Below, piece after piece: positions 43,162 to 53,002 of a stretch of DNA of 64,000 nucleotides. A program made the position numbers and the translations under genes. Every line of letters begins with the position of its first letter. The stretch's first letter is position 1. The stretch lies in contig NC_082422.1 of NCBI RefSeq assembly GCF_004011695.2, positions 806,001 through 870,000 on the forward strand, written 5' to 3'. Origin of the DNA: Ascochyta rabiei (lineage: Eukaryota; Ascomycota; Dothideomycetes; Pleosporales; Didymellaceae). A model generated the notes under the pieces. It saw only the letters and a program-made list of their open reading frames with translations. It was not told where the DNA came from and did no database searches.

Positions 43162-44506
43162 ATGGCCCCGCTTCCCCAACCAGCGCTTCCCGAGCCCGCG
43201 CATCCCGCCGTCGACTCCATGTTGAGCCGCAAGTTTGGCAAGGAGGTGGCCAACTACTTCTCCGGTGCCCACGAGCCTACCTCTCTCACGGTAGCTGCTG
43301 CCTAACACGTCTCTCCAGGCTCCCCGCTGAACCGCGTCTCCTTCCTGCGGCCCGACCACGCGTTCCTCTCGTCTGCGCTGCGCCACCCCTCGGCAACCTT
43401 CGTCCTGTTCAACAACACCGAGCCGCTCGTCTCGTCGCCCACGGCGCTCGCCCGCGTCGCCTACGCCGATGTCGAGCCCATTGTCGGCAAGGACGTCTTC
43501 AACGCGTGCGAGGCCGACGTCATTGCGCAGTACAACTCCAGCCTGTACATCCCGCAGATCGTCTTCCTCGGGCTCGACGAGAGGAAGGAGGGCTTCGTCT
43601 ACAAGGAACACTACAAGGGCCAGCCGTGGTTCGCGCTCGACGTCACGCCCAAGGAGGGGGTCACGGAGGAGGCGGAGAAGCTGATCTCGGGCCTGCGGGG
43701 CAAAGGGTTGGATTTCAGCAAGGGCCGTATGCACCTGTCGCTGCCCGCCGAGGAAGGTGAGTTTCCCGACTTTCTGTTGTGAAGAGAGAAGACGCCAACC
43801 CTTCGCAGCCGCCATCTACGCCGAGGCCCGCCACATGCTCGACTGGAACGCGCGCAACCCCTACTGCGCCTCGTGCGGGTACAAGACGCTCTCCATCAAC
43901 GCCGGCTTCAAGCGCACCTGCCCACCCAAAGACGTCGCGCACGCCGTCAACACCTCGACGCCCGCCGAGCGCCCGCCCTGCGCAACCCGCACCGGCATCT
44001 CGAACCTGTGCTTCCCTCGCACAGACCCAACGGTCATCATGGCCGTCGTCAGCGCCGACGGCCAGCGCATCCTCCTCGGCCGCCAGAAGCGCTGGCCGGC
44101 GCACTGGTACAGCACCTTGGCCGGCTTCCTCGAGCCCGCCGAGAGCGTCGAGGAAGCCGTGCGCCGCGAGGTCTGGGAGGAGTCGGGCGTGCACCTCGGC
44201 CGCGTCGTGATCCACTCCACCCAACCGTGGCCGTACCCTGCCAACCTGATGATCGGCGCCATCGGCCAGGCGATCCCAGACGGCGAGAGCATCCACCTCG
44301 GCCACGACGCCGAGCTCGAGGACGCAAAGTGGTTCGCCGCCGACGACGTCAGGGAGGCCCTGCGCGCCGGCACCAGCGCCTTGGGCGAAGACCCGGGGCC
44401 CGACTACAAAGAGGGCGCCCTGAGATTACCCCCTGCGACCGCCATTGCGCACCAGCTCATCAGCGCCCTCGTCCGTGGCTTCGCGAGCGGGTCCGCCATG
44501 ATTTAG
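43162..44506 (+). CDS. NPY1: NADH pyrophosphatase, Nudix family (Npy1/NUDT12)
   Basis: Three exons (43162-43264, 43319-43756, 43809-44506) encode 412 aa. The enzyme hydrolyses NADH and related dinucleotides to NMNH and AMP, and in fungi is often peroxisomal. There is an N-terminal NUDIX-like domain, then a zinc ribbon (CASCG ... RTC ... NLCFPRTDP) in which the third and fourth Cys are separated by an unusually long, Pro-rich insert. The Nudix box follows the consensus, GFLEPAESVEEAVRREVWEE then SGV. The NADH-specific SQPWPFP-type motif appears as TQPWPYPANLM. It ends SAMI, which is not a recognisable PTS1 signal, so peroxisomal import is not supported by the sequence. The donor of intron 1 is GTGCCC, weaker than usual. 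Confidence 0.94.
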
Positions 44507-45260
44507 GAGAGAGTCTGGTTTTATCATGTAGCGTACTGGACAATCTGTTCTTATACAACATATACATCCATCTCCCTCCACGCCAGCACAACGTTCTTTT
44601 ATCAATGCCGTAGCACTATACTGCGCAGCTTGTTTGTCTTACACTAGTAAGTAGGTATACAAGCAGGATTAAACCTTTTATACTTTTCTTTCTAGTTAAG
44701 CAGAGTTTAGCAGTAGAGTAGTAGACTGTAGAGGATAATCTGTTCTTATACAACATATACATCCATCTCCCTCCACACTAGCACAATGTTCTTTTATAAA
44801 TACTGCAGCACTGTACTATATAGCTTGTTTGTCTTATACTAGTAAATAGGTATATAAGCAGGATTAAACCTTTTATGCTTTTCTTTCTAGTTAAGCAGAG
44901 TTTAGTAGCAGAGTAGTAGATTATAGAGGATAATCTGTTCTTATATAACTAATATATCTATCTCCCTCTACACTAGCATAATATTCTTTTATTAATACTA
45001 TAGCACTATACTGTATAGCTTATTTATCTTATACTAGTAAGTAGGTATATAAGCAGGATTAAACCTTATATGCTTTTCTTTCTAGTTAAGCAGAGTTTGG
45101 TAGTAGAGCAGTGGACTGTTGAGATGGAAGAAATAGAGATATACCACATACCTTTACAAATGCGTTGGTGCTGCACTTTAGTAGAGTTGGGTATATCGAG
45201 TAGTGGACTGTGGATTTCAAAAATAGACAGCTATACACGTCGATTGCGCAATACGGACAT
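44507..45260. other. Convergent intergenic region filled by tandem repeats
   Basis: Lies between NPY1 and cysB. Almost all of it is the 195-bp repeat array plus about 130 bp of unique sequence next to cysB. Confidence 0.7.
44542..45126 (+). repeat. Three tandem copies of a 195-bp unit with C-to-T decay
   Basis: Copies begin at 44542, 44737 and 44932, each with AATCTGTTCTTATA. The copies stay aligned with few indels. From copy 1 to copy 3 the sequence becomes steadily more A/T-rich, mainly C-to-T and G-to-A (for example CAGCACAACG, TAGCACAATG, TAGCATAATA). Copy 1 overlaps the likely 3' UTR of NPY1. Confidence 0.9.
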
Positions 45261-46445
45261 CTACGGCAGCACAATGTACCTCCTCAAATGCTCCGGTACG
45301 GCATCGTACAGTTTCTTCTCCTCCAGCCACTTCCGGCTAAACAGACGATCCGCGTATCGATACGCGCCATCGCACAGCAGCGTGACGACGGTGCTGCCCT
45401 TGCCCAGCATCTCGGCGACCTCTTTGGCAGCGACGACGTTCAGGCACGAACTCGCGCCCAGGTACAACCCCTCCTCGTCCAGGCAGCGGTACACCATGGC
45501 GATTGTCTTCTCGTCGCTGATGTGCAGCGATCCGTCGAGCAAGTCAATGTCCGGCGAAAGGTTGTCCGTCACGCGGCCCTGCCCGATGCCCTCGGTGATG
45601 CTGCCGCCTTTGCGCTCTGCGAGTCTGCCGCCGGATTGGAGGTACGAGTGTAGCACCGAGCCCGGGGGGTCGGCGAGGTAGCTTTTCACGCGGCCGCCGC
45701 TCTTTTCTTTCAGGTACCGCGTCGTGCCTGCCAGCGAGCCGCCGGTTCCTGTCGCGCAGGTAAAAGCGTCGATCTTGCCGCCCGTTTGGTGCCAGATCTC
45801 GGGCCCGGTGGTTTCAATGTGCGCTTGTCGGTTCGCGACGTTGTCGAACTGGTTCGTCCACACGGCGTTGTCGAGCCGCTCGGCGTGTCGTTTGGCTTGA
45901 TGGTTGTAGTTTTCCGGGTTGTCGAAGGCGACGGCGGGGACTGGATACACTTCTGCGCCCAGCAGTCGCAGCAGGTCGATTTTGCCCTGCGATTGCGTGT
46001 TGGGCATGTAGATGACGAGCTTGTAGCCTTTGGACCGGCACACGTGCGCCAGCCCGATGCCTGTGTTGCCGGCTGTGCCTTCGATGACGGTGCCGCCTGG
46101 CTTGAGAAGCCCGGCTTTTTCGGCATGCTCGACGACGAAGAGCGCTGCGCGGTCTTTGACGCTGCCGCCCGGGTTTTGGAACTCGGCTTTGCCTAGCACG
46201 TTGCACCCGGTTTCCTCGGACAGCCTCTTGAGCCGGATGAGCGGTGTTTTGCCAATCGCTGGCATCAATCAGTGTGCAGTTCTTCGTGAATCGCAGCAAG
46301 TCAACGCACCATCGAGAAAGCCCCGCTGTCCAATGCCCTGCGCCTTGGAAATCCCAATCGCCGTTTGGTGGTTGGCCTCGAAAGACACGGCTTCAGCGCT
46401 TCGCCGCGCCGAGGCGGCAAATTGCCGCGCTGCTGTCCGGAACAT
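45261..46445 (-). CDS. cysB: Cysteine synthase (O-acetylserine sulfhydrylase), mitochondrial type
   Basis: Two exons, in transcript order 46445-46310 and 46258-45261, encode 377 aa. The PLP enzyme makes cysteine from O-acetylserine and sulfide. The first exon encodes a presequence-like N-terminus rich in Arg and Ala ([20 protein letters not shown]), supporting mitochondrial import. The PLP lysine lies in [12 protein letters not shown], the substrate loop is [12 protein letters not shown], and the phosphate-binding loop is [17 protein letters not shown]. The C-terminus YIVLP and overall sequence closely resemble Aspergillus CysB as I recall it. The 49-bp intron splits an Ala codon. Downstream it converges on NPY1 across the 195-bp repeat array; upstream it diverges from the SDR gene. 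Confidence 0.95.
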
Positions 46446-47188
46446 GGTCGAGTGTGCGAGAGCAGGAGGCGTGGTGTTGAGAGCTCCAAGTCTTTCGGTG
46501 CTGGCGATGTCATGGGCGAATCACACCTCGGGACCGTGGCGACGACCCGATGTCGCAATCCCGCGGACTTGCCATCGCGCCAGCTGTTCTGGGATGGCGT
46601 GCTGTCAGCTCGCTCTTTCTTACATTCAACCACAGCTGATCTTCTCCACGATGCGTCTCGTGGAGGGCTGATGTCTTTGGACGACAACTCTCATCGTTTC
46701 TTCGGTCCGAGTTCTCGACACCTGTCTCGGTCTACATGCTCGCCAGAGCAGCACGTAATCGGCCTGCTTACGAGACGTCGGCGAATCACTAATCATATCC
46801 CCTAGCAAATCACCCAGTACAGAAGCAGAACCGCGATGCAATAGGCTACAAAGAGCCTGTGGTTTGCTGATCACCGCCCATGTGCAGAATCCTTCTTTCG
46901 TCCGCTGTGCTACGGCTTTCCTCTTTCACCTCTGGCTTCAAGCAATGCACGGCTAGCAAGGCAAATCCCAACAAATCCACTACATCTTGATGCTCGCTTC
47001 CACGCGTGCCTTTGTTGTCGAGAAGATGCCCGGTAGAGGTTTATAAGCTCGCGGTGTTGTGCGAGTTTCGGACGGTTTGAACGGCGGATGGGTGATGTAT
47101 AAGTGGAGCAGAACGACAAGTTGAATCATCACCCCAGTAAACTCCTCCTCATCACTCCAGCAGACGTCAATCATCACCCTCCGACAAC
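46446..47188. promoter_or_regulatory. Divergent promoter region of cysB and the SDR gene
   Basis: The region is 743 bp with no supported ORF. A TATAAG element at 47098-47103 lies 86 bp upstream of the SDR start, and a second at 47042-47047 is 142 bp upstream. Both are plausible core promoter elements. Confidence 0.45.
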
Positions 47189-47944
47189 ATGTCTAACCTC
47201 ACCTACCTCGTCACCGGCGCCAACCGTGGCATTGGCAAAGGACTTGCCGCAGACCTCCTCCTCCGCCCCAACACCACCGTCATTGCCGGCGTCCGCGACG
47301 TCGCCGCCTCGAGCTCCATCCTCTCCGCGCTCCCAACAGGCGCAGGCTCTAAGCTCATCGTCGTCAAGCTAGACTCCAGCATCGAGACCGACGCAGCCAG
47401 CGCCGTTTCCGAGCTCACCACCAAACACTCCATCACCTCTCTCGATGTCGTCATTGCCAACGCCGGCATGGCGCACTCGGGCTCGCCCGTGGCCGAAGTC
47501 CCGGTCTCCGCACTGAAAGAGCACTTCAACGTCAACACCATCGGCCCCGTCGTACTCTTCCAAGCCGTAGCCCCCCTCCTCAAAGCGTCTACCAACGCGC
47601 CCAAGTTCCTCGCCATCACGACCATCATCGGCAGCCTCGCCTCGCAGGAACTCATGCCGCCCAACACGCACTTCACGCCCTACGGCGCCTCCAAAGCAGC
47701 CCTCAACTGGGTCATCAGGCGCGTGCACTTCGAGAACGAATGGCTCACTGCCTACGTCAGCCACCCAGGTCTGGTCAAGACAGACCTGACCGCCAGACTG
47801 ATTGGCGACGAGACCGCCAAAGCCATAGGCGCTATTACCGTCGCCGAGAGCGCCGCAGGTCTGCTCAAGACGCTGGATGCAGCTACAAGGGAGACGGTCG
47901 GCGGCGCGTTCAGGACCTACGATGGAACCGCGCTGCCCTGGTAA
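47189..47944 (+). CDS. Short-chain dehydrogenase/reductase (classical SDR)
   Basis: A single exon encodes 251 aa. It is a Rossmann-fold NAD(P)H oxidoreductase. The cofactor motif TGANRGIG is at residues 9-16, the ANAG motif (IANAGMA) near 90, and the catalytic Ser region (AITTIIGSLAS) precedes YGASKAAL with the catalytic Tyr and Lys. The Arg in TGANRG together with GVRD favours NADPH, by analogy. Overall it resembles fungal ketoreductases of the norsolorinic-acid reductase/C-factor type, but that does not establish a secondary-metabolite role; no polyketide synthase is in the window. Codons are strongly C-ending, suggesting good expression. Confidence 0.9.
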   Translation: MSNLTYLVTGANRGIGKGLAADLLLRPNTTVIAGVRDVAASSSILSALPTGAGSKLIVVKLDSSIETDAASAVSELTTKHSITSLDVVIANAGMAHSGSPVAEVPVSALKEHFNVNTIGPVVLFQAVAPLLKASTNAPKFLAITTIIGSLASQELMPPNTHFTPYGASKAALNWVIRRVHFENEWLTAYVSHPGLVKTDLTARLIGDETAKAIGAITVAESAAGLLKTLDAATRETVGGAFRTYDGTALPW

Positions 47945-48368
47945 GTGAGGAGTGTCAGATCGGGTGTTGTATTGAATCAGCCGCGTAGACGAGGCGTGAG
48001 CGTTCGATAGATGTCATGAATCGTATCCACTTTCCACACTACCTTTCATGTGACCTTTGCTCCCGCCCATCCAAGCATCGAGGTTTCCACCACGAGACAA
48101 TATTCAGTCTTCACATGCCTCTTTTTAATAGGCTGCTACAACAGCTATCGCAGCAGCACCACACTACCTGTAATGATCTCAAAGGATCGATCCGAGCAGG
48201 GCTCCAAACCTTTCGGGCGATGCTTCTCGTGTTCAAGATAAACATGAATGTAACGTTGGTTGGATATGCTCGTACCCTTGGTCTAAGTTTTCGTGCCTTT
48301 TCAGGTGGATATCACACTAACGCCAGATGAATCAAATGCAATCAATCGTTCCTGCCCAGCCGCCCAGC
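47945..48368. other. Convergent intergenic region between the SDR gene and ADE6
   Basis: The 424-bp gap holds the two 3' flanks. Short frames on the plus strand have no protein-like features. Nothing else seen. Confidence 0.5.
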
Positions 48369-51300
48369 TTACCCAACCCACCTTCTCGCGCTCTTGAACA
48401 TGCGGCTCCAGGGACCAAGCTCGCCCCAGTCTTCAGCCTTGTCCTTGGGGATGTAGCTTCCAACCTCCTTGAGGATTGTGCGCTCAGGGTGAGGCATAAG
48501 CGCAAGTACCCGTCCACTGGTTGATCGCACACCAGTGATGCCCATTGGCGAGCCGTTGGGGTTGTGGGGGTAGGCCTCTGTCTGCTTGCCGTAGTTGTCG
48601 ACATATCGTAGCGACACCAAGTTCTCGTTGTACAGGGTCTGAGGCGTCGAGGAAGATGTTGAAGATGCAGGGAAGTGCGCACGACCCTCGCCGTGGGCCG
48701 TCACAATAGGCAGCTTGGAACCGTGCATGCCGTGGAGGAATACTGAAGGCTGGTTGTTAGGGCCCTTAGGGTCCATGACTTCAACCATGCAAACACGCGC
48801 CTCATACTGCTCAGAGATGTTGCGCTCAAAAGTAGGCCAAGCATCCGCACCAGGAATGAGTTCCTTCAGCTTGGACAAGAACTGACATCCGTTGCAAACA
48901 CCAAGAGTGAATGTGTCTGGGCGCTCGAAGAATGTCTGGAACTCCTTACGAGTGTTAGGGTGCAGCAAGACGGACTTCGCCCAACCTTGGCCGGCACCGA
49001 GAACGTCACCATACGAGAAGCCACCGCAAGCTGCAACACCAACAAAGCCAGCGAGCGATACTCGTTCGGAGATGATGTCAGTCATGTGGACGTCGATAGC
49101 CGAGAAGCCAGCCATGTGGAAAGCGAAAGCCATCTCGCTCTGACCGTTGACACCTTCTTCTCTAAGGATAGCCACACGTGGCTTCGAGGTGAAAGCCGAG
49201 GATATGCTAGCCTTCAGTGGGAGAATGTTCTCCTGCGGCTTGAAAGTAAGGTTGTATGAAAGACCAGGGTCCTGGTCGTCAACGATGCTTGCAAACTCCT
49301 TGTCCGCGCACTCAGGGTTGTCACGAAGGCGCTGCATGCGGTACGAAGTCTCGGCCCACCTCTGTTGAAGCTTCGAGCGAGAGTTTCGGTAGACGGTCTG
49401 GGAACCGACGGCAATAGACAAGCCCTGCTTGGAAGCCTCGGGAACGCGACCAATCTTCTTGATCATGCCTGGAGGAGGGCCACAAGTAGCGAAGCAGCGG
49501 TTGAAGGCGACCTCGTCCTTCTTCCTGACCTGGAAGACGGCTCCGAGCTCTTCGTTGAACAAGGCTTCGAGGACATCCTTTGGCTCGCTCGATCGTGCTA
49601 CACCGTCCAGCATGACCTCCAGTCCACATCGGCCCGCGAACATCATCTCGACAAGGGTAGTAAAGAGACCGCCATCGGATCGATCGTGGTAAGCGAGAAC
49701 AATGCCAGACTCGTGCAGCTGCTCGACTGCATCGAAGTAGTCCTTGATGATATCGGCATCGTGGACATCAGGGGCCTCGTCTCCGACCTGTCCGAATGTT
49801 TGGGCCAAAGCTGACCCGCCAAGTGCCTTCCTGCCGGCTGCAAGGTCGACATACATCAAGACGGTTTCGCCCACATCTTCGAGACGCTCCAGAGCAGGTG
49901 TCCATGTTCGGTCAATGCGATTCACGGGAGCGAAAGCGGTGATGATCAGCGACATAGGTGCTGTGACTTCCTTCGCGTCGCCGTTGTCTGACCACTTCAT
50001 CTTCATGCTCATCGAGTCCTTACCAACAGGGATCGATATGCCGAGACGTGGGCAAAGATCCATCCCGATAGCCTCGACAGCTTCGTACAAGGCTGCACCC
50101 TCACCAGGGTGGCTACTGGCCGACATCCAGTTGGCGGACAGTCTGACCCTTGAAAGCCTATCAAAGAGGCTTGCAGCTGCAATGTTCATGAGAGACTCAG
50201 CAACAGCCATTCTCGCTGATGCTGCGGCTGAGATGAGAGCCAGAGTGGGCTTCTCGCCCATTGCCATGGCCTCACCAGTCTTGACGCCAGACATGAGGGA
50301 TGTAGCTGTGACTGACACATCTGAAACCGGAACCTGCCACTTGCCGACCATCTGATCACGGACCGTCAACCCACCAACAGTTCGGTCACCAATGGTAATT
50401 AGGAAGTTCTTGGAGCCGACAGACGGAAGCGTGAGCACGCGGTCCACAGCTTCTGCTACCAAGCCGTCCTTGGGTACATCGGGAATGTACATTGACAGGC
50501 TGCTGTCGAAGGGAGGCAGCCTCAGCTTCCTTGACTCGACAATACGGGACATCTTTGGCGGCTTTCCGAAAAGGGTGGACATTGGCAGATCAATGGGTGT
50601 GGGGTTCTCCTTCGAATCTCTGTCCTTGAGGACAAGTCGCTGCTCGTCAGTGGCAACACCAACGACGGAGTAACCGCAGCGTTCACGGTGGCAGATGCGC
50701 TTGAACAGGTCGAGCTCATCAGGGCCAACGGCCAGAACGTAACGTTCCTGGGCCTCGCAGCACCAGATCTGCAGTGGGCTCATCCCCTTGTCTGTGTTGT
50801 CCACTTCGCGCAGTTCAAAAACGGCTCCAAGTCCAGAGTCGTGAACAAGTTCCGGGAGCGCATTCGAGAGACCTCCAGCACCAACATCGTGAATGAACAG
50901 AATAGGGTTCTTGTCACCCATCGACCGACAAGTGTCGATGACTTCTTGTGCTCGCCTCTGGACTTCAGGGTTGCCTCGCTGTACGCTGGCGAAGTCAAGT
51001 TCAACCTTGCCTTCACCAGATTGCACACTGGATGCAGCACCACCACCAAGACCAATAAGCATAGCAGGGCCACCAATGACAAGCAAGTGGGAGCCAGCAG
51101 GCACAATATCTGGGTCTTTCAGGGCATGCTGAGGCCTGACTGTACCTACTCCACCTGCCAGCATGATGGGCTTGTGATATCCTCGAATTTCCGACTCTTT
51201 CTCGTTGGTGAAAACCTTCATCAACATAGTCCTAAAGTAACCGATTGTGCAGGGGCGGCCGAACTCGTTGTTGAACTGCGCGCTGCCAAGAGGTGCTTCG

Positions 51301-52472
51301 AGCATGATGTCCTGGCTGCTAGCAATGTGTGCCGGCTTGCCCACATCGCGCAGCTCCCATGGTCGTTCGAACCCTTCAATTAGCAAGTCTGAGACCGTGA
51401 AGCCAGCAAGACCGGCCTTGGGCTTTGAACCACGGCCAACAGCGCCCTCGTCTCTGATCTCGCCTCCGGATCCAGTCGCAGCACCGGGGAAGGGCGAAAC
51501 AGCTGTGGGGTGGTTGTGTGTCTCGACCTTGCAAAGAATGTGTACTGTCTCCTTGATGCCATTCCATTCGCCAGTCAAGTTGTTGGGCGCCCAAAAGCTC
51601 GCCTCTTCACCGTTCAGCACCGCCGCATTGTCACTGTAGGCACTGACAACGTGCTCTGGGTGCTTCTGATGGGTATTGCGAATCATACCAAACAGCGAGT
51701 AAGACTTGTGTATGCCATCGACAGTGAAATCAGCATTGAACTGCTTATGTCTGCAGTGCTCAGAGTTGACCTGGGCAAACATGAACAGCTCGACATCGAC
51801 AGGTCCTCTCTTTAGTTCTTGAGTGTATGCCTCAACCAGGTATTCGATTTCTGACTTGTCCATGGCTAGTCCAAGTTCGCGATTGGCATGCTCGAGAGCT
51901 GCCTGGGCACTATTGTACTCATCGAAGCTGATGGTGGTGGCTTGTGCAGGCTCACTCTCACCAAAGATGGCCTCTAGGTTCGGGGCTTTGCGGTCGATGG
52001 TCTGGGTCATGCGGTCATACAAGCGATCGCGGTTGGGGATTTCGTCGGCCTCGAGCTGGTGATCGAAGGAGGCAGCAATGACCATGCCACGCTCAATACG
52101 CTTGACAGCGTTCTCGAGCGTGCACGTACGGGCGATCATGGATGCCAACGAGCTCCATGGCGAGATTGTGCCTGCGCGAGGGCAAATGTAGAAGAGCGCT
52201 GTCTTGTCGTCCCTAGGCTCACCACCACGGTGGATAGCATCAAGGAGCACTTGTGACAGGCGGTCGTGCGTGTCTGGGTACTCGCCATAGTGTAGGATCT
52301 GCTGGAGCGTGCTGAGCTCGGTGCTGCTCAGTTCACGCAGAGGGTTGACAAAGTGCACCCAGACAGAGCGCACTTCGGTTGCGCCAATCTCCTGCGCCAG
52401 CCGCTTGAGACGGAAGTCGGAGTGGGCGGACGAGCCCGGCAGAATCAGGTAGGGGTCTTCGCTGGACGCCAT
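48369..52472 (-). CDS. ADE6: Phosphoribosylformylglycinamidine synthase (FGAM synthetase)
   Basis: A single exon of 4,104 bp encodes 1,367 aa, the normal eukaryotic length. The enzyme performs step 4 of purine synthesis, converting FGAR and glutamine to FGAM with ATP. In order there are the PurS-like N-terminus, the linker motif VNSEHCRHKQFNADF, two AIRS-type synthetase halves (HNHPTAVSPFPGAATGSGG; GLSNALPELVHDSG; SIPVGKDSMSMKMKW; AYHDRSDGGLFTTLVEMMF) and a class I glutamine amidotransferase domain with the nucleophile in LGVCNGCQF and a late His in MPHPERT. The start is ATG 52472 (MASSEDPYLILPG); the frame opens slightly upstream but only with a non-ATG codon. No intron was seen. Confidence 0.97.
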   Translation of the reverse strand: MASSEDPYLILPGSSAHSDFRLKRLAQEIGATEVRSVWVHFVNPLRELSSTELSTLQQILHYGEYPDTHDRLSQVLLDAIHRGGEPRDDKTALFYICPRAGTISPWSSLASMIARTCTLENAVKRIERGMVIAASFDHQLEADEIPNRDRLYDRMTQTIDRKAPNLEAIFGESEPAQATTISFDEYNSAQAALEHANRELGLAMDKSEIEYLVEAYTQELKRGPVDVELFMFAQVNSEHCRHKQFNADFTVDGIHKSYSLFGMIRNTHQKHPEHVVSAYSDNAAVLNGEEASFWAPNNLTGEWNGIKETVHILCKVETHNHPTAVSPFPGAATGSGGEIRDEGAVGRGSKPKAGLAGFTVSDLLIEGFERPWELRDVGKPAHIASSQDIMLEAPLGSAQFNNEFGRPCTIGYFRTMLMKVFTNEKESEIRGYHKPIMLAGGVGTVRPQHALKDPDIVPAGSHLLVIGGPAMLIGLGGGAASSVQSGEGKVELDFASVQRGNPEVQRRAQEVIDTCRSMGDKNPILFIHDVGAGGLSNALPELVHDSGLGAVFELREVDNTDKGMSPLQIWCCEAQERYVLAVGPDELDLFKRICHRERCGYSVVGVATDEQRLVLKDRDSKENPTPIDLPMSTLFGKPPKMSRIVESRKLRLPPFDSSLSMYIPDVPKDGLVAEAVDRVLTLPSVGSKNFLITIGDRTVGGLTVRDQMVGKWQVPVSDVSVTATSLMSGVKTGEAMAMGEKPTLALISAAASARMAVAESLMNIAAASLFDRLSRVRLSANWMSASSHPGEGAALYEAVEAIGMDLCPRLGISIPVGKDSMSMKMKWSDNGDAKEVTAPMSLIITAFAPVNRIDRTWTPALERLEDVGETVLMYVDLAAGRKALGGSALAQTFGQVGDEAPDVHDADIIKDYFDAVEQLHESGIVLAYHDRSDGGLFTTLVEMMFAGRCGLEVMLDGVARSSEPKDVLEALFNEELGAVFQVRKKDEVAFNRCFATCGPPPGMIKKIGRVPEASKQGLSIAVGSQTVYRNSRSKLQQRWAETSYRMQRLRDNPECADKEFASIVDDQDPGLSYNLTFKPQENILPLKASISSAFTSKPRVAILREEGVNGQSEMAFAFHMAGFSAIDVHMTDIISERVSLAGFVGVAACGGFSYGDVLGAGQGWAKSVLLHPNTRKEFQTFFERPDTFTLGVCNGCQFLSKLKELIPGADAWPTFERNISEQYEARVCMVEVMDPKGPNNQPSVFLHGMHGSKLPIVTAHGEGRAHFPASSTSSSTPQTLYNENLVSLRYVDNYGKQTEAYPHNPNGSPMGITGVRSTSGRVLALMPHPERTILKEVGSYIPKDKAEDWGELGPWSRMFKSARRWVG

Positions 52473-53002
52473 GCTGGACGACGGCGGCGCCAAATAGAAG
52501 GAGAGGAGAGTTGTCGGGGGGTTCCGAAGAGGGATGCCTCTGCGACGCCTAAGAGACCTGAAGGACTCGAGCGAACCAGTCGCGGGGTCCTCAAAATTTC
52601 ATTTTCTGGTCAGGCGCGGGGCAATAGCCTACGTCCCTAGCGCGCGTTATCGGCGTTCCTTCCCCACCAAACGCGTCCACCGTCATCCTCCACGCCGTCG
52701 ATGAAGACCGCGAGCCGCCATAGGAACCAATCGCTGCTCATACGATACCACGCAGTGAAATCGAACATCAACCCGTCTTGAGTCCAAAACTACGATACAC
52801 TGTTCGAGCGAACGCAAAAATCTTCCGCGTCACATGCATGCGCGTTCTTGTAACCTTGTTTCCAACAGCATTTGGTCAAACTTCAGTCCATTTGTTGTGT
52901 GGTCTAGTTGGCATCTCTAAGGCCCCATTCTCAACCCCAAAATATATCGCACGACCAATGCCGAGGCTGTATTCATGGGAAGAAAAAAACGCTGACAAAA
53001 CT
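52473..53002. other. Intergenic region, ADE6 promoter and PHO89 3' flank
   Basis: Both neighbours are on the minus strand. The region is 530 bp with no supported ORF or repeat. Confidence 0.5.
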
